Source: Symbiodinium natans (taxonomy: Eukaryota; Sar; Dinophyceae; Suessiales; Symbiodiniaceae). Taken from it: a stretch of DNA of 64,000 bases. Position 1 is the stretch's first letter. The number at the start of each line of letters is the position of its first letter. Both the position numbers and the translations under genes were made by a program. Under the pieces are notes generated by a model that was not told the origin of the DNA, made no database searches, and was given only the letters and a program-made list of their open reading frames with translations. The stretch lies in contig CAJNDS010000422.1 in assembly GCA_905221605.1 (NCBI GenBank), positions 1 to 64,000 on the forward strand. Reading direction: 5' to 3'. Below, piece by piece: positions 16,545-27,485 of the stretch.

Positions 16545-16835
16545 TCAAATCCCTAAGTTCCTCTAGTCCGAATTCTGGACTTAATCACACCTCCAGACCA
16601 CTGCTCGCACTGCAGAAGAAAAGCCTCCATGCCTTATAATGCACAAGCGCCAGCCTGCTAAGCTGATGCCCCCCAGACTCGGCCTGCCCGCCAGCTTGCC
16701 TGCTGAGGTTGAGGACCAATCTCGCAGAGAAGTGTACAGAAGCGCAACCCGCCTGGCTACAATGGCCAGGACATCGAAACAGACCAGGCCCCGAACGAGT
16801 AGGTCACTTAATTTTCACCCTCGATGCCCGCCAAG
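16545..16835 (+). other. 3' untranslated part of the multi-ORF block
   Basis: A 69-codon basic frame (16639-16848) has no support beyond its ATG. GAACGAGTAGGTCAC near 16795 may be a decayed hairpin core. Confidence 0.4.
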
Positions 16836-16855
16836 GTGCGGGACATAACCCGCAC
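16836..16855 (+). promoter_or_regulatory. Terminal stem-loop, candidate RT recognition site
   Basis: GTGCGGG (16836-16842) and CCCGCAC (16849-16855) form a perfect 7-bp stem with a 6-nt ACATAA loop. It lies a few bases before a pentamer repeat. In stringent-type LINEs such as UnaL2, a 3' stem-loop followed by short tandem repeats is the RT recognition tail; the same role here is inferred. Confidence 0.6.
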
Positions 16856-16862
16856 ATGCGTT

Positions 16863-16883
16863 CGAAATGAAATGAAATGAAAT
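16863..16883 (+). repeat. (GAAAT)n pentamer tail
   Basis: About four tandem GAAAT/AAATG units directly after the terminal stem-loop. This marks the probable 3' end of the retroelement block. Confidence 0.75.
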
Positions 16884-17146
<263 letters not shown>

Positions 17147-17690
17147 CATATATATATTATATATGTATACTACTACTACTACTACTGGTATGTATTTTAT
17201 ATACTACCATTATTATGTATTATATATTTTAAAATTAGGTCTTAGATATTAAATATCATGTATTATATATATATATATATATATTATATCTTATTATATA
17301 CAGTATATATATGATATAATATATAGACATACATTAAATATTAAATATTATATGTTATGTTATGTATTATAAATGAAAAGTTTATATATATTATATATCA
17401 TAAACTATTATATTAATTCATATTACATTATTGTGTATTATATTCTATGTTATTGTATTATATTATTCATAATGTATCTTATATCATATGTTCAAATATT
17501 TTTTTACAATATTATATTTTCCTTGATAATATAATATATTGTATTGTATAGTACATGATATGTTATGTTAATATTAATATGAATACAATGTTCATATGAA
17601 TTTTAATATTAATATTACTATTAATATTACTATTAAGATTAACATGAATATAAATAAATAAATATAGAGATGCATAATATATTGGTCGAT
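17147..17690. repeat. AT-rich low-complexity region
   Basis: Almost only A and T, with many ATATAT and TATTAA palindromes. No gene is seen. Confidence 0.9.
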
Positions 17691-17694
17691 CGCG

Positions 17695-17960
17695 TCGCGA
17701 GCAACGTACCAAAACTCGAGTTTATGCGCCTCGAGATGCGTTTCGTGTGAGGGGGTTGTCGATCGTGCTCCGAAAATGTCCCAAAACTCGAGTTTTTGCG
17801 CCTCGAGATGCGTTTCGTGTGAGAGGGAGGGTCGTCAATCGTGCCCGGAAAACCTTTCCAAAACTCGAGGCTTAGCGCGTCGACACGCGTTTCGTGTGAG
17901 AGGGTCCTCGATCGGGTTCCGAAAACGTACCAAAAATCGAGTTTTAGTACTCGAACGTTC
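17695..17960 (+). repeat. 72-bp tandem satellite, four copies
   Basis: AAAACTCGAG (AAAAATCGAG in the last unit) recurs at 17711, 17783, 17860 and 17932, i.e. about every 72-77 bp. Each is followed in most units by GCGCCTCGAGATGCGTTTCG and GTGAGAGGG. Confidence 0.9.
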
Positions 17961-17964
17961 GAAG

Positions 17965-18057
17965 TTTATTTTCTTTTTGATCCTTTTTTATTCATTTTTT
18001 GATCCTGGGCTGCGCGATTTTTTTTGATCCTTTTTTATTTTTTTTGATCCGGCAGCC
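17965..18057 (+). repeat. TTTTTGATCC short repeats
   Basis: Four copies of TTTTTGATCC separated by T-rich linkers. They end exactly where homology to the downstream duplicated block begins. Confidence 0.8.
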
Positions 18058-18350
18058 CGAGGAGCTGGCGTCGCCGGCGTTTCATCTTCTGGCTGATCTG
18101 GCTTCTCTGTGTTCTTTTGTGAGGGTTGTTGGGTTCTATAGGACAACCCACGCACTGGCACTGGGACCCTTATTCCTGTTAAATCTGTTAAAGTGTAAGG
18201 CGGTGCACAAACAGCCACAAGACGGCGTTCCCTTTTTGCCCGAGGTTTCTCGATGTCGGCATCTCGATTCTGTACGTATTTGGCTTCCTGGCCAACGTGA
18301 GCCAAGCAGATGGGGCCAAGTGGATCGAAAGAGCCTTCGCTGAAATTTGT
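18058..18350 (+). other. Duplicated block, copy 1, with exon-like segment
   Basis: Homologous to 34,240-34,600 and 47,459-47,815. A conserved frame encodes GISILYVFGFLANVSQADG then AKWIERAFA, a possible membrane segment. Whether it is an exon of the kelch/GPS gene is unclear. The left edge coincides with the left end of the tandem duplication. Confidence 0.5.
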
Positions 18351-18544
18351 GGCCATCTTTGCCTTGCAAGGGCTTGTGGATGCTTGTGGCATTTGCCGTC
18401 GCCTCGGGGGTGCACAGTCCGACCGCAGACCGAAGATACATTTTGGATTTTGAAGGCACATGGGGCTTGAGACTCAGACTCCCTAGAGCAGTCTGCTACG
18501 ACACCTCATCAGCAGACACATGCCAGGCTCACACGGCTCAGACA

Positions 18545-18970
18545 CGTGGGCGTCTGAAGACATGACGCAAAACATCTGACGCTGCGAAGACACGTGGGCG
18601 TCAGAAGACACTTTACAAGAACACTTCCCGGGCCAGGGCATGTCCAGCAGGTGGGGAAGGCTCCTCCTCTAGAGTGAAGACACGCGGCGTCGCGAAGACG
18701 AAGACTGGCCAGCGACGTGGCGTCGCGAAGACACGTGGCGTCATCGGGCGGCGTCAACATGTGGTGTTAACATGTTTCGTCAGGTCACGAAGGCACATCG
18801 CCTCAACGAAATTGGCGCCCGCGCCAAGCAACAGAGAACTAGGGCAAGCAGCGGTGTCATCGCAGGGCGCCGGGGCCACCGGACGTGGCATCAGCACGTG
18901 GCGTCAAGAGCTCACGTGGCGCCAGGAACCCACGTGTCGTCAGCACAAAAACGTGGCGTCACCGGACGGG
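18545..18970 (+). repeat. ACGTGGCGTC-rich minisatellite
   Basis: About ten imperfect copies of ACGTGGCGTC and relatives (ACACGTGGGCGTC, GCGACGTGGCGTC). The array is absent from the matching place in copy 2 and copy 3, so it was gained in copy 1 or lost in the others. Confidence 0.8.
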
Positions 18971-19242
18971 GTCGGGGCCTTCCAAGCGTGTGTCGTGAAA
19001 ATGTGTCTTCAGGCGTCGAGCGAAATCTGCACCCCCCGGGCGACCGCCCTGGAAAGCTTTGAGGTCGTAACTTTGCATTCCAGCTGAGGCACCGGAATGA
19101 GTCTGTTACAGGATCTCGTGCTGAAGCCACTCTACTTGGTGGCTGGGCCATGTAATGATTTCTTGAGAAAATGGACATCTGAGATCTTGATAGAAAAGCC
19201 GATGTGTCGGTGTTGAGGTTGATGGAGCTGCTCGTAGCCCCG

Positions 19243-19432
19243 CGCACACCGAGGCTCTGTTGTACGCCACGGTCGCCAGCATGGTCCTGTGTTGCAGCCC
19301 AAGCGTCGGGGAGAAGATCTTGAACCAGTGGGTTCGGCAAAGCGACAACGAGTCCGGGAACGAGGACCTGCAGAACGACGGCAACCAGCTCGGGAACGAA
19401 GACTTCGAGGCAACTCGGCGCCCTAGGCCCTA
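19243..19432 (+). CDS. Exon-like segment ALLYATVASMVLCCSPS (copy 1)
   Basis: A frame encoding LLYATVASMVLCCSPSVGEK then ILNQW and an Asn/Glu/Asp-rich tail is kept in all three copies (19,243; 34,897; 57,295). It is the most conserved stretch of this part of the repeat unit. The product is not recognised. It may be an early exon of the receptor gene, since it lies upstream of the kelch exons in each copy. Confidence 0.45.
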
Positions 19433-19904
19433 GACTCTGAACCTGAAACGCATCCCAAGATGAGAGTCGAAGCCCATCTTCTTCCCGGGAAGGGTGTTTA
19501 TCTTGACGCCTAGCATTTCTTCCCGGAACCTGAAATCGCCCTAATGGCGTTTTGACTTCCCCCACATTCTCTTGCTGAGGGTTGTCCTTCGGATTTCCCT
19601 GAGGAGGGGGAGGGGGGGTGGGGCCCTCTCCAGGAAGCTGTCACCTTCGCGAGTTGAACGGGCCTTGGAGTTTGGGACTGAGGGCGCTTCAAGGCTAAGA
19701 GTATCATAAATAACCTAGTTCAGACACCAATGTAGATGCCAAAGAAGCACACAGCCTCTCTGGGCCGGGTGGTCCCCTTTCTGCGGCGCTCAGGGTCGTC
19801 GGTCAGGCCCTGCCGGGCTCTCACGCTCTTCGGCCGGCTTGTGAGGAAGATGAAGCAATAGAGGAGGTGTATATAGACTCCGTGTGAAGAGTTTCCTTTT
19901 TGTG
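19433..19904. other. No recognised coding sequence
   Basis: Aligns piecewise to copy 2 (35,070-35,560) and copy 3. No gene recognised; treated as intron or intergenic DNA. Confidence 0.4.
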
Positions 19905-19905
19905 C

Positions 19906-19994
19906 ATATGGGGGTTTACCATAAGGGGCCCCTAGTGGGTCCCCTTATATTAAGTACCCCAATAAGGCACCCCCAATATCGTAAACCCCCATAT
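19906..19994. mobile_element. Foldback MITE-like insertion (89 bp)
   Basis: Perfect 14-bp terminal inverted repeats ATATGGGGGTTTAC (19906-19919) and GTAAACCCCCATAT (19981-19994). A second inner inverted pair is ATAAGGGG/CCCCTTAT. The matching positions of copies 2 and 3 lack it and read GCGTAT, so they are empty sites. The target duplication appears to be TAT or TA. Confidence 0.8.
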
Positions 19995-22080
19995 CTGTGC
20001 GTGTACAGACGAGGGGGGCATCCTTGCGTGACTTGGGGCATGGCGCGGGCTCCTCTTGAGGAGCTCAGATCTCGTTCTACCCTACCATGGGACTTGTCGT
20101 AGGTGATACGGCTTTCTTGTTGAAACTTGCGCCAGTTCCCCAGCAGCGACAAAATGCAAGGGGGTCCCTACAAGATTTTGAATTTGTCCCTTGGCGGAAG
20201 TTCCAAGGCACAAGATGAGTTTGTGCCTAGGTAAAGCTGTGCTGTTGCCGTGCGAAGCATCCAGCCACCAAGTGGGGGTTGCTCTGCTCTCGTGTTGGCT
20301 TGAGGGGGGTTGGCTTAAAGCCAGAAGTCTCAGCCCTTAGCTGGAGAGCAATCCCCGAAATGATTTTAACAAGGCTGTCTCGGCCTCTCGTTTCTTTGAA
20401 GCCTCAATTTTGGGGTTTTGGACTCGGTTTGGACCACTGCACCAAAGGGTGGAAGAACAGTGCCATCAGCGCAACACGCTGAGCTTTGACAAAATTGGGA
20501 CAGCGAAAGGGCTCCTAGGTCCTACACAAGGGGGGTCGCACGAGTACATTGCCATGCCATGGGGGCTGGACCAGTTGCGATTCTCTCGGGGGAAGCAGCG
20601 TCTTGCTCCCGAACCCTAAGCCGCTTAAACTTCAAACTTGAGCCTCAACTCCTTGCCATTCCACACGGAACCCCCCCCCCCCTTCATCCCACAAAGCTGC
20701 AATCGTGCTCGGTGACCCTGATCTCCGAAAACACGGCAACCGTTACACCTTTACCTTTACCTCTTGCACTGCATTCTAAGCTCACGCCCCTCACTCTCTT
20801 TTCCGTCCTTTGAACATGGGGGGAAGGGGGGGGCGATGGGGGACGGCAGGAGGCCCGGTTGCCACACGATTCAGAGGGACAGTTCTCTTGGGTTCGCCCT
20901 TGGATCTGACAGGTTGAAAGATCCTCCGAAACCCGTAGAAGATAGCAACATATAGCAACATCTCCCAGTGGCCTGGTTGGAGTCGACTGGTGTCGTCGGG
21001 CAGATCCTTGGAGACAAGGTGCGGCCACCGGCTCCTCAGAAAACCACAGGAATCTGGGTTCTTCAGCCAAAGCGGTTTGCTGTTGCGTTGAAGAAGCTTC
21101 CTCCGTGAAGTTGCGAAAGCTTGAGGAACGAAGCTTGAGAAGCTTTGGAGCGAGTTTTTTTTTGGCCTCTTTAAGTACAACATACTGTAGCATTCCGCAC
21201 AAGGATTTTTGGGGTTTCTGGAACAAGACATGGCGAGCTTCGTTGCGTGCTAAGCTTTTCGCCCCTGATAGTGCCCCCTGAAGTCCCTCAAGCTTGCACA
21301 ATCGAGAAAAAATCGACACTCCTTCAGCCTTCCTGGGGCCCCGGCGACGCGATTGCATAGTCTTGAACCCTGGACCCTTGTGCGGCTGCCGTCTAGGGCG
21401 CGGGTAGGCAGCGCTGTTCTTTCCTGGAGCTCCGCGCCGCACGAAAACGGCATGCGCAAGCCAAACAGCTCATGCATCCCGATGGGGTTTCTTTTGTTTT
21501 TTGCGGTGACTTGGTCCAGTCACCCAAAGATACAGCGTGCCCTCCGCGGCACAGGCACGCAGTGTGATATGTGTTGCAAACGTTTGCGAGCCCTAGACTC
21601 CCTAGACCGACTTCAACCTGAAGGCCTCGGCCTTAAAACCTGGGAGCCCGTTTCAGCCCCTCTGCCCTCTGCCGCGATGCCCCGGCTTCTGCTGCTGCTG
21701 GTGTCTCAGTTTGTCTCAGTTGTGTCATTTTTTTGTGCCCTTCTTCGTGGGACGCCACCTTTGGGCCTCTCGGTTCTCAGCTCAGGAGATACCTGGCTTT
21801 TTTAATTCGAGGACGGAAGATCAGGGGGGAGGGCAAGCTTGCCAGAAAGGCTGCATGCAGCAATGGCTCCAAGTTCTGCTCGTCGTATCTGGGTTTGTCG
21901 GGGCAAGGCAGCCCCCCCCCCCGATCTTCCGCACGTGCAGTTTTTTTTCACGGGAGGCTGGCCGGGGCAATGTGCGGGAAAGAGCGCGGTCTCTTGAAAC
22001 TCGGTTGGGTTTTTAGCATCTGCAGGGACTTAGATGCAAAAAACCCATTTTCCTGTGGCCAGCCTCCTTGGCAGCCTTGG
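19995..22080. other. Intron-like region of copy 1
   Basis: No exon is supported. It contains homopolymer C/G runs and segments alignable to copies 2 and 3. Confidence 0.35.
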
Positions 22081-22083
22081 CAG

Positions 22084-22212
22084 TCCATGCTCCAGCTTCA
22101 GACGCTTGGCGGCGCGATGTGCGCTGTGAGACTTGCGATGGTGACGATGGCTGCAGCCAACAGCTGGGACATGGTGGAGCGCCATGGCCCGGCGTCCCGG
22201 AGTCTCAGGGCA
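22084..22212 (+). CDS. Kelch exon a (copy 1)
   Basis: Frame encodes LQLQTLGGAMCAVRLAMV then AANSWDMVERHGPASRSLR. The W(x)n GPxxR pattern is a kelch blade end. The counterparts are 37,897 and 59,665. Confidence 0.55.
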
Positions 22213-22420
22213 GCAGAGGTTGCCTTGGACATAAGGGTCAGCGATGCAAGCGGGCTTAACGCTTTTCTCTCATGTTCTCATGTGGCCTAAGAAGAGGTTT
22301 CTGCAGTGGCAGCACTTCTGTTCCGAAAGACTTGTGGCATTCTGGAGCCCTGAGTGGGGGTTGATCCGAGCTGAGCTCTCCCCCAAAGCAGGCCCAAACA
22401 CGTCATCAAGATTGACCCAG

Positions 22421-22485
22421 GTGGGCACACGATGGTCTGGGATTCAGGCGCTGATGGTGCTGGTGAAGGCTCGCACACCGGACCC
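22421..22485 (+). CDS. Kelch exon b (copy 1)
   Basis: GGHTMVWDSGADGAGEG is the GHxxVWD strand of a kelch repeat. The upstream CCCAG is a plausible acceptor. Confidence 0.6.
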
Positions 22486-22925
22486 CTGCTCTCTGAGCTT
22501 CTGATGGCTTGGGGGCTCGTAGGCTCTGTTGGTTCTTCCTCGCGCCGCCCCGAAGTAGGGAAGGTCTTTGAATTTCCACTCGCACAGTTGGACCCTGCCT
22601 GTTGTGCAACAATCTTAGGCTCGCAGTGCGTCTTCGAGGATTCACCTGGGCTCTCATTTTTCCGGCACCCCCTTGTCTGAACGGCAAGCCTCTGTGCAAC
22701 AGCACCTCAAAAGCCACAAGCCTCAAAAAAGCCGGAATGAACCCTATAAACCATTGAGACCCTGAAGCTGGGCCCTTGCCGAACATCTTCGGTTTTAAGG
22801 GGAGTTCATTCCGGTTCCAACACGCTAGGGCTGTGGGATCCTTTTTCCTGAGCTGAAGATCGTCCCACACTAGTGCCCTACACCCCCTAAACCCTTCGTT
22901 ATGGGCAGACACCGGGCCGTTTGGG

Positions 22926-23009
22926 AGGCTTCTTGATGTACGGTGGGCTGTTGGACAGCGCCATGTCTGGCGACCTGTACTTCTTCGGCGTCACCTCGCA
23001 GCTGCGCTG
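22926..23009 (+). CDS. Kelch exon c (copy 1)
   Basis: Encodes GFLMYGGLLDSAMSGDLYFF, the GG...DLYxY half of a kelch repeat. Present also at 38,591 and 63,684. Confidence 0.7.
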
Positions 23010-23300
23010 AGATGCCCCCGAAAGCCCCCATATGGTTCAGGGAGCCCAAGACCCTCGTTAGTTGATTGAATGCGCCACAATGCGCTTCTTCAACCACAAA
23101 AGAAAGAGGGCTGAGAAAATTTCAATTGGGGACGCGGGGTCTCTCAGGAGAACCCGAGTTAAGCCTCCCTAGCCCCGTAAAGCCCCAACAACCCATTCAC
23201 GCCTAAACGCTCCATGCCCACTCGGTGGTTCATGGCCAACTGGAACTGTACTCATCATCCGGGGCTTATCTGTGGGTTATGCCTACACTTATAATGGGTT

Positions 23301-23478
23301 ACCCTAAACCCTAAACCCTGAACCCTGAACCCTAAACCCTAAACTCTCAACCCTACAAGGGGTTCCTAGGTACCCTGAACCTCCATGCACAGCCTGAAAC
23401 CGAAAAACCACTCTTTGCGGCGCCGAGATTCCTGAAAGAGGGTTTAGGGTTTAGGGTTTAGGGTTTAGGGTTTAGGGC
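23301..23478. repeat. Inverted pair of telomere-like arrays
   Basis: A (CCCTAAA)n run near 23,301-23,345 and a (GGGTTTA)n run near 23,440-23,477 are about 95 bp apart and complementary. They lie in an apparent intron. Confidence 0.85.
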
Positions 23479-23914
23479 AAATCCTGAGAAGGAACCTGTG
23501 GACGCAGAAGTCTTCGGGCCCCGCGGCCTCTTGCCCTTTGGAAGGGTCCAGGGCTTTAAGACGTTTTATCGGGTCTTTAAGGAGTGTGGCAAATGTTGAG
23601 GAACCCTTCAAAAACCCCTAAACTGATGTGCTTGTGCTTGGGTTCCAAAACAGGCTCTGAGGTGAACACGGCCCCCCTTAGTCTTAGCTAGATATCCTGA
23701 GTTTCTCTGGAACATATCCATGGTAGCTGGAGTGTGTGGGTAGATGTGGTCGGTGTATGCTTTTGCTTCATCCTGCTTTTGGGTTGGTGGACTTGATCTG
23801 GGGATCAAACAGTTACGGGCCAATGTGTCCTTCAGAGTGGAACCTGCTGGAGCCTTGCCTGCTTCTGCTAGCATGAGACTCGAAGCTGATGTGCTACTGT
23901 CAGTTTTCTTCAGT

Positions 23915-23993
23915 TCCTCCAAACCTGAGGCCCGATACCGCCACTCTGCAGTGATTGACCCCACCGCCAGGGCCATGTACCTTCCGGCAGCCT
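23915..23993 (+). CDS. Kelch exon d (copy 1)
   Basis: SKPEARYRHSAVIDPTARAM matches R(Y/x)RHSAV strands of kelch repeats. The counterpart is 39,110-39,190. Confidence 0.65.
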
Positions 23994-24074
23994 TAGCAGG
24001 GGGGCTTAGGGTTTAGGGCTTTTTTCCCGAAAGCTTCAGCGAAGGGTTCTTCGGAAAAAAAACGTTCGCCCAAG

Positions 24075-24300
24075 CACACCAGCCTACCACCGCCACACTA
24101 CCATCACCACACTAATTACGCTACCACCACTACGCTACCACCACCACACTTGCATCACTACACTACCACCACCACATTACCATCACTACACTACCACCAC
24201 TACACTACCACCTTTTATCACTACACTACCACCACCACACTACCATCACTACACTACCACCACCACACTACCACCACCACACTACCATCACCACAGTACT
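24075..24300 (+). repeat. (CAC/CTAC/CATCAC)n microsatellite
   Basis: Imperfect tandem CTACCACCAC and CATCACTACA units. A second smaller tract lies at 24,890-24,935. Neither has a counterpart in copy 2. Confidence 0.9.
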
Positions 24301-24384
24301 ATCTCAGCTGCATTGCTTCTGTACGCTGTCTATTAAATTCTCTCTTATTTCTTAGGCTGGGGTGGGTTTCGCCGCGGCTAGCGC

Positions 24385-24570
24385 GATGCACCCCTCTGCG
24401 GGGATCGTGCTTGTCGGAGCGCTCCCGCTGTGCATTTTTGCGTATTCTTGAGTGGTCTGTTGAATCCTCTGCGGGTATCGTGCGTGTCGGAGCGCTCGCG
24501 CTGTGCGTTTTTGCGTATTTTGAAGCGCCACGGTGCACCCTCTTCGGGGATCGTGCGTGTTGGCATGCGA
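24385..24570 (+). repeat. Three ~70-bp tandem repeats
   Basis: CTCTGCGGGGATCGTGC...TTTTTGCGTATT recurs three times. It lies in DNA that copy 2 lacks. Confidence 0.8.
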
Positions 24571-25400
24571 AAACATCGCAAATATCATACCCAACTTGCA
24601 TGACTGGCAGGCGCACGCTCATCCCGCACGGTGCCCGTGCTCAGCTTGGCAGCCATGCTGCAGCAACTTGCTTACACTAAATTTTGAAATCCCTCAGCGT
24701 GAGCCCGTGAGCCAACCCGCTGGCTCCAACTCCGAGGTGCATGTTCCATTCTGGCAGGCGATGTCGTAGCGTTGAGACGCTTTCTGTCCATGCGCTCTGA
24801 CAGGCTGGCTTACTCGTTGACAAGGACAGTTGCTGAAGGACTTGCCAAGGAAAAGGACGTGCCGAGTCGCTGTCTGAAATGCCCTAAGTATACCACCACA
24901 CTATCATCACCACATTACCATCACCCCACTGCCATCACCTCAGCTACACCGCTTCTCTACCCTATTAAATTCCATCTTCTTTCCGTTTCGCGCTCTCTCT
25001 GCCGTCGACACCGCGTTGAGACTACACTACCGATCTACTTCTAGCCTACTACACCACACCACGGCACCACGATCACTGCACTGACAACATAACCAACTAT
25101 ACGTGTCAGTTGGAATCTTCGCACGGAGTTCTTTTGGGATAATCGGTGTCTAGTCTTTTTTTGGTTGTTTTTTGGCTTTTCTGAGCCCGAAGCCGTTTTA
25201 AAACCCTGTTTTGCTTCGGGTCAGGTTCTGCCAAGGGCTTCGGTTCTTGTTTTGGAGGCTCTTCTTGCTTCTAAAGGGGGTTGGAGTGAATATGTACAGG
25301 CACCAGGGATCATGCAGGGATCAGCACTTGCACGTGATTTTTCTGTTGGGCCTTGTTGGGATTTGCAAGGTTTCGGGCGCGAGGACCTCGCTTCGACCGG
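24571..25400. other. Copy 1-specific intronic DNA
   Basis: No supported exon. The stretch 24,040-25,150 has no clear match in copy 2 and may be an insertion. Confidence 0.35.
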
Positions 25401-25409
25401 ATGCCTAAG

Positions 25410-25480
25410 GTACATATTTGCCGGCATGAGCCTTAGCGCTGGCACGGCCAGCACCTTCGGCGACCTCCATCGTTGCCCGG
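25410..25480 (+). CDS. Kelch exon e (copy 1)
   Basis: Encodes YIFAGMSLSAGTASTFGDLH, the YxFGG...DL pattern of a kelch blade. The counterpart is 39,437-39,505. Confidence 0.5.
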
Positions 25481-25930
25481 CTCGGATTTGGAGACCTGCC
25501 TGCCGGGTAGCGGGAGGTTCCTAATGTCTGGCAGGCGGTTTTGTTCGTGCACCTGCCAGATGCTAGAATGGCAGGCCAGAACACAGATAAGATGAAGAAG
25601 CGGTTCCTTGGAGCAGTGCACATGCCACACGCCCAAATGATGCCAGGCTACGATGTGGACCTCGACTCCTGGACCACGTGTGGTGGTAATCACCATATGT
25701 TGGGTTGGGTTCCTCGAATATCAGGGCAGCCCGGCGACCACGTGCGCTGTGCATGTATCTGCGGTAAGGCTTCCATTATTGTCCTTCAACACATTTAACA
25801 GGAGGCTGCCCACAGCGGCAGAGAGAAACAACAACTCAGTACTGTGTTGATGCCCGGCATATGCAATAAACCCTCCGTAGGCCTGACTCCTTAAACCCTA
25901 AGCTTTTTGCCAACAAACAACTTTTTGCAG

Positions 25931-26062
25931 GACCGCCCTCCAAGGGACGGCAGGGCGCTCGCGGCACACGGCAGTGTGGGACAGCAGCTCCGATCGCATG
26001 ATCGTGTTCGGTGGCGTGGACGGCATGCTGAACAAGACGGGGGACGTCCTCGAGCCTTGGTA
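25931..26062 (+). CDS. Kelch exon g (copy 1)
   Basis: After a TTGCAG acceptor the frame reads SRHTAVWDSSSDRMIVFGGV then DGMLNKTGDVLEPW. This is a textbook kelch repeat (HTAVWD, MIVFGG). The counterpart 40,041-40,180 is nearly identical. Confidence 0.85.
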
Positions 26063-26177
26063 TCTAGGGGCCCGAAGCCCTCTGAGCCCTGTGCACCCTA
26101 AAAACCCCCCAAACATCTTTAACCGTGCGAAGCTCAGGAGTACGACCGATCGTCGGACTCCTGGTCCTTCCCACAGG

Positions 26178-26275
26178 TTGAGGGCCCAGCGGCGCGCGAT
26201 GGCCACGTGGCCGTTTGGGACGACACCACTGGCCCTCTTGCTGAGCTTATGGATTCTTTTAAACTGGGCTTTTGA
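26178..26275 (+). CDS. Kelch exon h (copy 1)
   Basis: After a CCCACAG acceptor: VEGPAARDGHVAVWDDTTGP, then LAELMDSFKLG. GHVAVWD is a kelch strand. Confidence 0.75.
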
Positions 26276-26370
26276 GGTTATTAGCGACGGTGGGTTCTAA
26301 GCATTTCGGGGACATCAGGTAAGTTGAGACCCCAAGACGAGTTCGAGTTGCTGAAAGCAGCTACTCCCAG

Positions 26371-26500
26371 GCGCCATGCTCATGTGCTGCGGCGTCACGT
26401 CGGACTCTGGGCAGAGCTTGGGAGACCTGTGGTCCTACGACGGCACGTGGGCCCAGCTCAGTCCATCCGGAGGCATCACCGCCCGGAGGCGCCTCATCGC
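26371..26500 (+). CDS. Kelch exon i (copy 1)
   Basis: Encodes AMLMCCGVTSDSGQSLGDLW then SYDGTWAQLSPSGGITARR. DLWSYDGTWAQL is the second half of a kelch blade. Confidence 0.8.
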
Positions 26501-27075
26501 AGAAAGCCTCCGGAAGCCTGCCCCGAAAACTCCCTAAGCCCCGAAAACTCCCCAATCCCCGGAACTAGACAAAGCTTGGAGCTTAGGGCTTGAGGTGCTT
26601 AGGGGCCTGCTCTGGAGTTAAGGGCCCCCTGACAAAGTCCCGCTTGCACCGAGCCTGGAAAGAACCCTTCTCCGAAACTCTGCAACCTTCTAAGCCACCC
26701 CTCTTGGAGCAATCGGCTCCTCGAATCTCTGCGAAGCGTGCCCATTTCCCCCCTCCCCTTCCTGACATTTTTTTCACATATGTTCATTTTATTGCACATA
26801 TGCATATATATATATATACATACATATATCTCTGTCTCTGTGTGTGTGTGGGTGGGTGTTTATGTTGTTTTTTGGGTGGGGGGGGGGATTTGGTTTTGAC
26901 AACTTGCCAACTTGCTGCTGCTGAGATGACTGTGCGATTTCGATGATCTTGCCCCATGGTGGACTCTTTTTTTGTGCCGCTTCTTTCCATTTCACACACA
27001 AGGACACAAAGAGAGTCTCGTGCTTTCAGCAGGGGGGGCGAGAGGGTCGGGGGGTCGCCGTGGCCTCTTCACCAG

Positions 27076-27240
27076 GTACGCCTCGGCAGTCTGGGATCCG
27101 CAGGCGCGTGCCATGCTGGGCTTCGGGGGACGAGAGACCCCAGAGGCGGCACTCAACTCCCTGTTCCTGCGGCCTGGCGATCAAGCTCTGCTAGATATGG
27201 CCGGCTTTGCAATGTCGGCTTTTGAAAGGGGTGCTGATTA
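27076..27240 (+). CDS. Kelch exon j (copy 1)
   Basis: Encodes RYASAVWDPQARAMLGFGGR followed by LNSLFLRPGDQALLDMA. The counterpart is 41,273-41,430. Confidence 0.7.
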
Positions 27241-27349
27241 GGCATCTTTTCGAGGAGGCTCTGAATTGTTTTGTTGGAAGTGAAATGGCAAGCAGGGCCA
27301 AGCACAGAAAGTCCCTGCAAGGTCTAAAGCTTGCGCAAGCCGAAGCGAC

Positions 27350-27485
27350 TTGCAGTTCTTCGGACATAGCTTTCCCTGCTTCTGGGATCTCAGCCTGAGG
27401 TACTCCACCAGCGCCAACAGCTGGAGCGAATACACCGTGTCGGGCGCTCCTTCTTATTTAGGCCCAGGCCGGCGGCTCTTAACGA
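27350..27485 (+). CDS. Kelch exon k (copy 1)
   Basis: Encodes DLSLRYSTSANSWSEYTVSG, a DL...Y...NSW kelch strand pair. The counterpart 42,084-42,240 keeps the frame. Confidence 0.65.

Noticed and set aside
16639..16848. 69-codon basic frame after protein D
   Set aside because: Runs into the terminal stem-loop and lacks a preceding hairpin of its own.
24299..24622. 107-codon minus-strand frame
   Set aside because: Artefact of three ~70-bp tandem repeats.
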